Shown here: positions 57,274 through 64,000 of the stretch, one piece after another | Layout of the letters: every line of letters starts with the position of its first letter | Position numbering within the stretch: the first letter of the stretch is position 1 | Assembly: GCF_004784465.1 (NCBI RefSeq) | Contig: NZ_SRRU01000009.1 | Coordinates: forward strand, 62,001-126,000 | Source of the DNA: Streptomyces griseoluteus | Lineage (GTDB): Bacteria; Actinomycetota; Actinomycetes; Streptomycetales; Streptomycetaceae | Direction: 5' to 3' | DNA length: 64,000 nt | The notes under the pieces: generated by a model | Seen by the model: only the letters and a program-made list of their open reading frames with translations | Told to the model about the DNA's origin: nothing | Database searches by the model: none | Translations under genes and position numbers: made by a program

Positions 57274-59430
57274 ATGAGACTGAGATCCCTGGGGACAGCG
57301 CTCGCCGCCACGGCAGCACTGCTCGCCCTGCCCACCCTCCAACCCCCGGCCGTCGCCGCGACGGACGCCGCCCAGGCCGGCTGCAACACCGCCAACGCCG
57401 CGCAGGGGAGGCCCGCCACCGCCTCGTCCACCGAGAGCGCGGGCACCCCGGCCTCCGCCGCCTTCGACGGCGACACGGGCACCCGCTGGTCCAGCGCGTT
57501 CGCCGACCCGCAGTGGCTGCGCGTCGACCTCGGCTCGGTGCAGGACCTGTGCGGTATCGACCTGAACTGGGAAGCCGCCTACGGCAAGGACTTCCAGCTC
57601 CAGAGCTCGACCGACGGCACCAACTGGACGACGCTCAAGACCGTCACCGGCGGCACGGGCGGAACCGCCTCCTACGCGGTGAGCGGGTCCGGCCGGTACG
57701 TCCGCATCAACGGGACCGCGCGAGCCACCACCTACGGCTACTCGCTGTGGGAGATGGCCGTGCACACCGGCACCACCGGTGTCCCGCCGGTGCAGGGCGG
57801 CGGCGACCTCGGTCCGAACGTGATCGTCGTGGACCCGAGCACGCCGAACCTCCAGCAGAAGTTCGACAGTGTCTTCGCCAGCCAGGAGTCGAACCAGTTC
57901 GGCTCCGGCCGCTACCAGTTCCTGATGAAGCCGGGCACGTACAACAACATCAACGCCCAGCTCGGCTTCTACACCTCGGTCTCCGGCCTCGGGCTCAACC
58001 CCGACGACGTGCAGATCAACGGTGACATCACCGTCGACGCGGGCTGGTTCAACGGCAACGCCACGCAGAACTTCTGGCGTTCGGCGGAGAACCTCGCCAT
58101 CCGCCCGGTCAACGGCACCGACCGCTGGGCCGTCGCCCAGGCCGCGCCGTTCCGCCGCATCCACGTCCAGGGCGGGCTCAACCTCGCGCCCAACGGCTAC
58201 GGCTGGGCGTCCGGCGGCTACATCGCCGACTCGAAGATCGACGGCACGGTGGGACCGTACTCCCAGCAGCAGTGGTACACCCGTGACAGCTCGGTGGGCG
58301 GCTGGACCAACGGCGTGTGGAACATGGTCTTCAGCGGTGTGCAGGGCGCGCCCGCGACCAACTTCGACAGCGGCCCGTACACCACGCTGGACAACACCCC
58401 GGTGTCCCGCGAGAAGCCGTTCCTCTACCTCGACGGCTCCACGTACAAGGTGTTCGTGCCGGCCAAGCGCACCAACGCGCGCGGCGTGTCCTGGCCGGCC
58501 AACGCGGGGAGTTCGCTGCCGCTCGACCAGTTCTACGTGGTCAAGCCCGGCGCGACCGCGGCCACCATCAACACCGCGCTCGCCCAGGGCCTCAACCTGC
58601 TGTTCACGCCCGGTGTCTACCACCTGGACCGGGCCATCGAGGTCACCCGCGCCAACACCGTGGTCCTCGGCCTGGGTCTGGCCACCATCGTCCCGGACGG
58701 CGGCGTCGACGCCATGCACGTGGCCGACGTGGACGGCGTCAGGCTCGCCGGCTTCCTCATCGACGCGGGCAGCGCCAACTCCGATACCCTGCTGCGGATC
58801 GGCCCGGCCGGCTCCACCGCCGACCACTCGGCCAACCCCACCACCATGCAGGACGTGTTCGTCCGCATCGGCGGTGCCGGACCCGGCCTCGCCACCAACT
58901 CGGTCGTGGTCAACAGCAACAACGTGATCATCGACCACACCTGGCTGTGGCGCGCCGACCACGGCAGCGGCGTCGGCTGGGACACCAACCGCGCCGACTA
59001 CGGCCTGCGGGTGAACGGCAACGACGTCCTGGCCACCGGCCTGTTCGTCGAGCACTACAACAAGTACGACGTGTACTGGGCCGGCCAGCGCGGGCGCACG
59101 ATCTTCTTCCAGAACGAGAAGGCGTACGACGTGCCCAACTCCGCCGCCATCACCCATGACGGCATCGTCGGCTACGCGGCCTACAAGGTCGCCGACTCGG
59201 TCACCTCGCACGAGGCATGGGGGCTGGGCAGTTACTGCAACTTCACCACGGACTCCTCCATCGTCCAGGCGCACGGGTTCCAGGTTCCGGTGAACTCCGG
59301 GGTCAAGCTGCACGACATCCTGGTGATCTCACTCGGCGGCAAGGGTCAGTACGCCCACGTCGTCAACAACACCGGGGCTCCCACCTCGGGGTCGGACACC
59401 GTCCCGTCCAAGATCACGCAGTTCCCGTAG
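57274..59430 (+). CDS. Secreted discoidin-domain (F5/8 C) plus beta-helix protein, possible polysaccharide-active enzyme
   Basis: The 718-residue protein has a signal peptide (about 1-29), an F5/8 type C/CBM32-like domain (about 36-165) with ASAAFDGDTGTRWSSAF and a long region (about 190-718) rich in turn-strand units that suits a right-handed parallel beta-helix. Examples are NVIVVDPSTPNLQQKF, GRYQFLMKPGTYNN and LLFTPGVYHLDRAIEVTR. The pattern of VDPSTP... and RNTDHG-type Asp residues recalls GH55/GH87 glucanases and related lyases, so carbohydrate activity is an inference. An AT-rich patch precedes the ATG with its GGAGCC ribosome site. Confidence 0.72.
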   Translation: MRLRSLGTALAATAALLALPTLQPPAVAATDAAQAGCNTANAAQGRPATASSTESAGTPASAAFDGDTGTRWSSAFADPQWLRVDLGSVQDLCGIDLNWEAAYGKDFQLQSSTDGTNWTTLKTVTGGTGGTASYAVSGSGRYVRINGTARATTYGYSLWEMAVHTGTTGVPPVQGGGDLGPNVIVVDPSTPNLQQKFDSVFASQESNQFGSGRYQFLMKPGTYNNINAQLGFYTSVSGLGLNPDDVQINGDITVDAGWFNGNATQNFWRSAENLAIRPVNGTDRWAVAQAAPFRRIHVQGGLNLAPNGYGWASGGYIADSKIDGTVGPYSQQQWYTRDSSVGGWTNGVWNMVFSGVQGAPATNFDSGPYTTLDNTPVSREKPFLYLDGSTYKVFVPAKRTNARGVSWPANAGSSLPLDQFYVVKPGATAATINTALAQGLNLLFTPGVYHLDRAIEVTRANTVVLGLGLATIVPDGGVDAMHVADVDGVRLAGFLIDAGSANSDTLLRIGPAGSTADHSANPTTMQDVFVRIGGAGPGLATNSVVVNSNNVIIDHTWLWRADHGSGVGWDTNRADYGLRVNGNDVLATGLFVEHYNKYDVYWAGQRGRTIFFQNEKAYDVPNSAAITHDGIVGYAAYKVADSVTSHEAWGLGSYCNFTTDSSIVQAHGFQVPVNSGVKLHDILVISLGGKGQYAHVVNNTGAPTSGSDTVPSKITQFP

Positions 59431-59487
59431 AACGGGTGCGCGGAGCCCGGCAGGCGGGCTTCGCGGGCCTCGCCTAGGGTGGCGTGC

Positions 59488-59511
59488 ACGGAGGGCCGCG
59501 CGGCCCTCCGT
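59488..59511 (+). terminator. 24-base perfect palindrome after the discoidin gene
   Basis: ACGGAGGGCCGC with its complement makes a 24-base perfect palindrome, 57 bases after the stop codon. It would form a terminator stem if opened by a few central bases. Confidence 0.6.
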
Positions 59512-59727
59512 CACGGCCCCCGGCCCGGTCAGGCGTCCGAGCGGCCGGCCGTCCACGTAACCCCTGGGCGGCCGGGCCGACTTCACCCACCGGGAGCCTG
59601 CCGCTCCCACCTCGGACGGCCCCCGGGCCGGGGGCTCTGCCGCCCGAACGGAGTAGCACGGCGGGCGCACCGCGCGGGCTGCCGCTGTGATGGAGGGGTC
59701 CCCACCCTCGATTCAGTGAGGCAACTC

Positions 59728-59970
59728 ATGCGTATGCGCAAGCTTGCTGCGACAGCCGTTCTCGCGGGCGCCCTTGCCCTCTCCGGCGCCACTGCGGCCC
59801 AGGCGGCCGACCCGGACCCGACCACCGGTGTCGCCGCCAACAGCCCCGGCGTCGGCTCCGGCAACGTCATCCAGCTCCCGGTGGAGCTCCCGGTCAACCT
59901 GTGCGGCAACACGATCGACGTCGTGGGTCTGCTGAACCCCGCGTTCGGCAACATCTGCGCCAACGCCTGA
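59728..59970 (+). CDS. Short chaplin
   Basis: The 80-residue protein has a signal peptide (1-27, cleavage after AQA) and a single chaplin domain (about 33-80), with GVAANSPGVGSGNVIQLPVE, then the two conserved cysteines Cys59 and Cys77 that form a disulfide. Chaplins self-assemble into amyloid-like rodlets that coat aerial hyphae and lower surface tension. With one domain and no sortase signal it is of the short ChpD-H type. GTGAGG precedes the ATG; an in-frame ATG at 59734 is possible. Confidence 0.93.
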   Translation: MRMRKLAATAVLAGALALSGATAAQAADPDPTTGVAANSPGVGSGNVIQLPVELPVNLCGNTIDVVGLLNPAFGNICANA

Positions 59971-59972
59971 CG

Positions 59973-60022
59973 GCGCATGCGAAGGGTGCCGGCTCCTCCT
60001 GGAGGGGCCGGCACCCGCATGC
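59973..60022. terminator. Terminator between the chaplin and acyltransferase genes
   Basis: An inner 14-base stem (GGGTGCCGGCTCCTCC pairing imperfectly with GGAGGGGCCGGCACCC) is enclosed by GCATGC on both sides. The genes are convergent, so it probably serves both. Confidence 0.75.
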
Positions 60023-60028
60023 CGCCGG

Positions 60029-61189
60029 TCAGTCGGCCGTGACCGGCTCCTTCTGGAGGGCGGGGTCTCCCTTCGTCCGGCCGCTCCGCAGCAGCAGGCG
60101 CCGGACCGGGCGTTCCACACCCTCGAACAGCGCCCAGGACAGCGCGAGCGAGATCGTGAACGCGGCCGCGGTCACGCCGATGCCGGCCACGGCGCCGAAG
60201 CGCGGCTTGTCGCCCAGGACGGAGATGCCCGCGCGCAGCACCAGCAGATGCACCATGTAGAACGCGAACGACAGCTCCCCGAGCCGCACCAGCCGCCGCC
60301 CCCGCCACAGCGTGGGCAGTCCGCGCAGGTCGGCCACGGCCGCCGCCGGGATCAGCAGGGTGAACCCGGTCAGGGTGCAGGACGTGGCAGCGTAACCGGG
60401 CGCCACCTGGGGGACGAGGAAGTAGCCGAGGAGGGCCAGGGCGAGCGAGCCCTCCACGCCGGGGCCGCGCCAGCCGCCGAGCAGCACCAGCCGCGCGGTG
60501 ACCGTGCCCAGCACGAACTCCGGCAGCCGGGCCAGGGGCAGCGAGTACATCGGCTGGTTCAGCCAGTGATGGGCGTCCGCCCAGGCCAGGGCCAGCGCGA
60601 CCACCGCCGCGCAGCCGCCGAGCACTCGCGTGCCGCGCGCGCCGAGGCGGCGCAGCAGCCAGAAGAGGGCCGGGAAGAGCGCGTAGAAGAACGCCTCGCA
60701 GGCCAGCGACCAGCTCACCGGGTTGAGCGTCTGCCACCAGGGCTGCCACCAGGAGTGCACCAGCGACACGTTCGCCACGGTCTGCTTCCAGGTCGGGAGG
60801 GCCGGCTTGCCCATGGCGAAGGCGATGGCGACCGCGAGGAGGGCGGTGGCCAGGTGGACCGGGTAGACCCGCGCGATCCGCCGCCGCCAGAAGCCGGGCG
60901 CCCGGTCGCCGGGCCGGGCCGACCAGGTCAGTACGAACCCCGACAGGATGAAGAAGAACGACACCCCGGTGCCGCCGGGGGTGAAGGCCCAGGAGACCAG
61001 GCGCCCGGCCTGGCCGCCGAGGTAGCCGAAGTTGTTGATGTGCAGTCCGAAGACCAGCAGGGCCGCCACCCAGCGCAGTCCGGTGAGCGAGGGCAGCGCG
61101 GGTCTGACGCCGTCCGGTGAGGTGGGGGCGCCGGCCGCGTCGGGCTGTGGGGGCGGCGTCCGGGGTGTCCGGGTCGTCGCCGTGGTCAT
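60029..61189 (-). CDS. Acyltransferase 3 family membrane protein
   Basis: The 386-residue protein has about ten transmembrane helices and the acyltransferase 3 landmarks: SLTGLRWVAALLVFGLHINN, whose His is the catalytic residue, GGTGVSFFFILSGFVLTWS and RRIARVYPVHL. Such proteins acylate surface polysaccharides or other envelope glycans, passing acyl groups across the membrane. The N-terminal 35 residues are Pro/Thr-rich. The ATG at 61189 has AGGTGA upstream; a longer open frame extends to 61261. Confidence 0.83.
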   Translation of the reverse strand: MTTATTRTPRTPPPQPDAAGAPTSPDGVRPALPSLTGLRWVAALLVFGLHINNFGYLGGQAGRLVSWAFTPGGTGVSFFFILSGFVLTWSARPGDRAPGFWRRRIARVYPVHLATALLAVAIAFAMGKPALPTWKQTVANVSLVHSWWQPWWQTLNPVSWSLACEAFFYALFPALFWLLRRLGARGTRVLGGCAAVVALALAWADAHHWLNQPMYSLPLARLPEFVLGTVTARLVLLGGWRGPGVEGSLALALLGYFLVPQVAPGYAATSCTLTGFTLLIPAAAVADLRGLPTLWRGRRLVRLGELSFAFYMVHLLVLRAGISVLGDKPRFGAVAGIGVTAAAFTISLALSWALFEGVERPVRRLLLRSGRTKGDPALQKEPVTAD

Positions 61190-61472
61190 CCGATCACCTG
61201 CCGCTGGAGAATCGCGTGGGGCATGAAGGGGACTGCTGCCCTCCGGCGCCCTGACATTCACGTCATGCCGGAAACATCACACTGCTGCCGAACGGGAGAG
61301 CGTCCCCCTGCCCACGGATGGCGGCCCGGAGCACCCGGACGAGTGAGCGCCGCCCGAGCGGGGAACCACCACCTCGGCGGGTTCCGTTTTGTTCTGTACG
61401 ACCCCAATTGCCGATACGCACCGCTGTCGATCGGCGACCCAAAGAATGCAAAAACTTGTACTTCTCGTTTTC

Positions 61473-61502
61473 TTGAATCGTTCGTGTTTAAGGCGCTAGT
61501 GT
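61473..61502 (+). promoter_or_regulatory. Leaderless promoter of the fur-katG operon
   Basis: TTGAAT, an 18-base spacer and TAGTGT form a good -35/-10 pair. The -10 box is followed by exactly six bases before the fur ATG, so the transcript is predicted to begin at or next to it. There is no ribosome site. The region is AT-rich (61441-61500), as expected for a Fur-family autoregulated promoter. Confidence 0.65.
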
Positions 61503-61508
61503 TCCTCC

Positions 61509-61949
61509 ATGACCGCATCCCAGCCTCCGACCACCGCCGCCGCGGAACTGCGCGGTGCGGGCCTCCGCGTCACGGCGGCCCGCGTCGCGCTGCTGGAGAC
61601 CGTCCGCGCGGGCGACCACCTCGGTGCCGAGGCGATCGCCGCCCAGGTCCGTGAGCGAGTGGGCCACATCTCCGTGCAGGCCGTCTACGAGGCCCTGCAC
61701 GCGCTCACCGCCGTGGGTCTCATACGCCGCATCGAGCCGGCCGGCAGCGCCGCCCGGTTCGAGGGACGCGTCGGCGACAACCACCACCACGCCGTGTGCC
61801 GGTCGTGCGGTGCCGTCGCCGACGTCGACTGCGCGGTGGGCCACGCGCCCTGCCTGACCGCCTCCGACGACCGGGGCTTCGTCCTCGACGAGGCCGAGGT
61901 CGTGTACTGGGGCGTCTGCTCCGACTGCTCGACCGGCCGCAGCTCCTAG
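61509..61949 (+). CDS. furA: Fur-family regulator of katG (CatR/FurA type)
   Basis: The 146-residue protein has a winged-helix DNA-binding N-terminus (LRVTAARVALLETVRAGDH and ISVQAVYEALHAL) and a metal-binding C-terminus with NHHHAVCRSCG and CSDCS, two Cys-x2-Cys pairs for structural zinc and His ligands for the sensing metal. It lies 35 bases upstream of katG, the usual CatR/FurA layout, where peroxide oxidises it and relieves repression. The gene symbol follows the mycobacterial and streptomycete arrangement. Confidence 0.9.
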   Translation: MTASQPPTTAAAELRGAGLRVTAARVALLETVRAGDHLGAEAIAAQVRERVGHISVQAVYEALHALTAVGLIRRIEPAGSAARFEGRVGDNHHHAVCRSCGAVADVDCAVGHAPCLTASDDRGFVLDEAEVVYWGVCSDCSTGRSS

Positions 61950-61984
61950 CGCCGTTTTATCTCGCCCTTTCCGGAAGGATCGAC

Positions 61985-64000
61985 ATGCCTCACAACGAAG
62001 ACGCGATCGTCACCGACCCGAAGCCCGAGGAGACCGGCGGCTGCCCCGTCGCGCACGGTGCCAGTACCACCTCCCTGCACCCGGCCCTCGGCAGTGGCAA
62101 CGACCGCTGGTGGCCCAAGCAGCTCAACCTGAAGGTCCTTGCGAAGAACCCGCCCGTCGCCAACCCGCTGGGCGAGGACTTCGACTACGCCGAGGCGTTC
62201 CTGAGCCTCGACCTGCCGGCCGTGAAACGCGATCTCGCCGAGGTGCTCACCACGTCCCAGGACTGGTGGCCCGCCGACTTCGGGCACTACGGCCCCTTCA
62301 TCATCCGTATGGCCTGGCACAGCGCCGGCACCTACCGCACCCGTGACGGCCGCGGCGGTGGCGGCACCGGCCAGCAGCGCTTCGCCCCGCTCAACAGCTG
62401 GCCGGACAACGCCAACCTGGACAAGGCCCGCCGGCTGCTCTGGCCGGTGAAGAAGAAGTACGGCAAGAACATTTCCTGGGCCGACCTCATGATCCTCGCG
62501 GGCAATGTCGCGCTGGAGACCATGGGCTTCAAGACCTTCGGCTTCGGCGGCGGCCGCGTGGACGCCTGGGAGCCCGACGCCGACGTGTACTGGGGTCCGG
62601 AGACCACCTGGCTCGGCGACGAGCGCTACACCGGTGACCGTGAGCTGGAGGAGCCCCTCGCGGCCGTCCAGATGGGCCTGATCTACGTCAACCCGGAGGG
62701 TCCCAACGGCAACCCGGACCCGGTCGCCGCGGCCCGCGACATCCGCGAGACCTTCGGCCGCATGGCGATGAACGACGAGGAGACCGTCGCCCTGATCGCG
62801 GGCGGTCACACCTTCGGCAAGACCCACGGCGCGGGCCCGTCGAGCGAGGTCGGTCCCGACCCGATGGACGCCCCGATGGAGCAGCAGGGCCTCGGCTGGA
62901 AGAGCGGCTACGGCACCGGCAAGGGCCCCGACACCATCACCTCGGGCCTGGAGGTCACCTGGAACTCCACCCCGATCACCTGGGACGTCAACTTCTTCGC
63001 CACCCTCTTCGGCTACGAGTGGGAGCTGACCGAGAGCCCCGCCGGCGCCAAGCAGTGGAAGCCGAAGGACGGCGCGGGCGACGGCACCGTACCCAGCGCC
63101 TTCGACCCGGACAAGAAGATCGCGCCGAACATGCTCACGACGGACCTGTCGCTGCGCTTCGACCCGATCTACGAGCCGATCTCGCGCCGGTTCTACGAGA
63201 ACCCCGAGGAATTCGCGGACGCCTTCGCCCGTGCCTGGTACAAGCTGACCCACCGCGACATGGGCCCGAAGTCGCTGCTGCTCGGCCCCGAGGTCCCCGA
63301 GGAGACGCTGCTCTGGCAGGACCCGCTGCCCCAGCCGGTGGGCGAGCCGATCGACGCGGCCGACGCCGACGCGCTCAAGGGCAAGATCCTCGACTCCGGT
63401 CTCACCGTGGCGCAGCTCGTCAGCACCGCGTGGGCGTCCGCGTCCACCTTCCGCGGCAGTGACAAGCGCGGCGGTGCGGACGGCGCCCGGATCCGCCTGG
63501 AGCCGCAGCGCGGCTGGGAGGTCAACGACCCGGACCAGCTCGCCCTGGTGCTCCGCACGCTCGAGGGCATCCAGGAGGAGTTCAACGCCTCCGCCGGTGC
63601 CAAGCACGTCTCCCTGGCCGACCTGATCGTCCTCGGCGGCGACGCCGCGGTGGAGAAGGCCGCGAAGGACGGCGGCTTCCCGGTCGACGTGCCCTTCACG
63701 CCGGGCCGTGTGGACGCCAGCCAGGAGCAGACCGACGTCGAGTCGTTCGAGGCGCTCAAGCCCGCCGCCGACGGCTTCCGCAACTACTCCGGCAAGGGAA
63801 GCAACCCCGGCCGCGCCGAGTACGCGCTCGTCGACCGCGCCAACCTGCTGACCCTCACCTCCCCGGAGCTGACCGTCCTCATCGGCGGGCTGCGGGTCCT
63901 GGGCGCCAACTACCAGGACTCCGACCTGGGCGTCTTCACCGAGACGCCGGGCGTGCTGACGAACGACTGGTTCGTCAACCTGCTGGACCTCGGCACCACG
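61985..64000 (+). CDS. katG: Catalase-peroxidase KatG, truncated by the window end
   Basis: The first 672 residues of a bifunctional catalase-peroxidase (usual length about 740) are seen; the stop lies beyond the window. Landmarks are the distal RMAWHSAGTYR (Arg-Trp-His), the Tyr of LIYVNPEGPNG, the Met of RMAMNDEETVALIAGG and the proximal heme His in AGGHTFGKTHGAG. The Trp-Tyr-Met crosslink needed for catalase activity is therefore complete. The C-terminal pseudo-domain starts near residue 440. GGAAGGATC before the ATG is a good ribosome site. It is co-transcribed with the fur gene. Confidence 0.94.
   Translation, partial: MPHNEDAIVTDPKPEETGGCPVAHGASTTSLHPALGSGNDRWWPKQLNLKVLAKNPPVANPLGEDFDYAEAFLSLDLPAVKRDLAEVLTTSQDWWPADFGHYGPFIIRMAWHSAGTYRTRDGRGGGGTGQQRFAPLNSWPDNANLDKARRLLWPVKKKYGKNISWADLMILAGNVALETMGFKTFGFGGGRVDAWEPDADVYWGPETTWLGDERYTGDRELEEPLAAVQMGLIYVNPEGPNGNPDPVAAARDIRETFGRMAMNDEETVALIAGGHTFGKTHGAGPSSEVGPDPMDAPMEQQGLGWKSGYGTGKGPDTITSGLEVTWNSTPITWDVNFFATLFGYEWELTESPAGAKQWKPKDGAGDGTVPSAFDPDKKIAPNMLTTDLSLRFDPIYEPISRRFYENPEEFADAFARAWYKLTHRDMGPKSLLLGPEVPEETLLWQDPLPQPVGEPIDAADADALKGKILDSGLTVAQLVSTAWASASTFRGSDKRGGADGARIRLEPQRGWEVNDPDQLALVLRTLEGIQEEFNASAGAKHVSLADLIVLGGDAAVEKAAKDGGFPVDVPFTPGRVDASQEQTDVESFEALKPAADGFRNYSGKGSNPGRAEYALVDRANLLTLTSPELTVLIGGLRVLGANYQDSDLGVFTETPGVLTNDWFVNLLDLGTT

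Noticed and set aside
59488..59511. 24-base palindrome as a recombination or attachment site
   Set aside because: Its position shortly after a stop codon and its GC-rich stem fit a terminator better; no integrase is nearby.
1..64000. Mobile element, prophage, CRISPR array, tRNA or rRNA
   Set aside because: No transposase or integrase translation, no regularly spaced repeats and no tRNA-like cloverleaf or rRNA core motif was recognised.

Overview
The window reads as chromosomal DNA of a Streptomyces or very close relative. It is extremely GC-rich with strong third-position GC bias. It carries a chaplin, a cvn conservon with two P450s, mycothiol-dependent formaldehyde oxidation genes, streptogrisin-type protease, SpoIIE-type phosphatases and DasR-type chitinase operators. 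I see no rRNA, tRNA, CRISPR array, insertion sequence or phage, and base composition looks even throughout, so this is ordinary chromosome with an accessory flavour.

Layout. 1-9.9 kb: mscR plus an MBL-fold hydrolase, a short-chain dehydrogenase, an L,D-transpeptidase, a membrane-anchored S1 protease, a DUF574 methyltransferase, a PPOX protein, a Zn-ribbon/OB-fold protein with a TetR regulator (two copies of one operator flank the regulator gene), an ATP-grasp protein and a peptidoglycan-binding protein. 9.9-28.5 kb: a SpoIIE phosphatase with an ANTAR-like start, an RpiR regulator, a GT39-like membrane glycosyltransferase, a P-loop kinase, a beta-phosphoglucomutase/GH65 phosphorylase pair, a flippase-like membrane protein, a GH15 enzyme, a TetR/GNAT divergent pair and a second SpoIIE phosphatase that is also a membrane sensor. 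28.6-42.9 kb: ferredoxin-NADP reductase, a repeat-rich NlpC/P60 protein with no export signal, a sortase-type DUF1996 surface protein, a methyltransferase, a flavodoxin-like protein, a large fusion protein that looks like two dead enzymes joined together, a ketosynthase next to a fatty-acid desaturase, an SPW membrane protein and an aldo/keto reductase.

43.1-48.4 kb is a six-gene conservon on the minus strand (cvnA-cvnB-cvnC-cvnD-CYP157-CYP154). Every junction overlaps, so the proteins are probably made in coupled amounts and work together as a membrane-associated signalling complex. The CYP157-type protein lacks the ExxR arginine. 48.7-53 kb: a rhomboid-like membrane protein and pyruvate carboxylase. 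53-61.2 kb is a secretion-heavy block: a small secreted protein, a PL7 alginate lyase, a GH18 chitinase with CBM5/12, a FemAB/CelD-like acetyltransferase, a discoidin/beta-helix secreted protein, a chaplin and a membrane acyltransferase. The chitinase and lyase promoters share a 12-bp GGACCGGACC-type element, which suggests common control by amino-sugar or polymer availability. The window ends in a fur-katG oxidative stress operon; katG runs off the end.

The most noteworthy items are the probable double pseudoenzyme at 35937-38021, the ExxR-less P450 inside the coupled conservon, the paired TetR operators at 7.4/8.2 kb, the signal-less repeat-bearing NlpC/P60 protein, and several starts with leaderless promoter geometry. 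All functional calls rest on motif recognition by eye; no database search was run.
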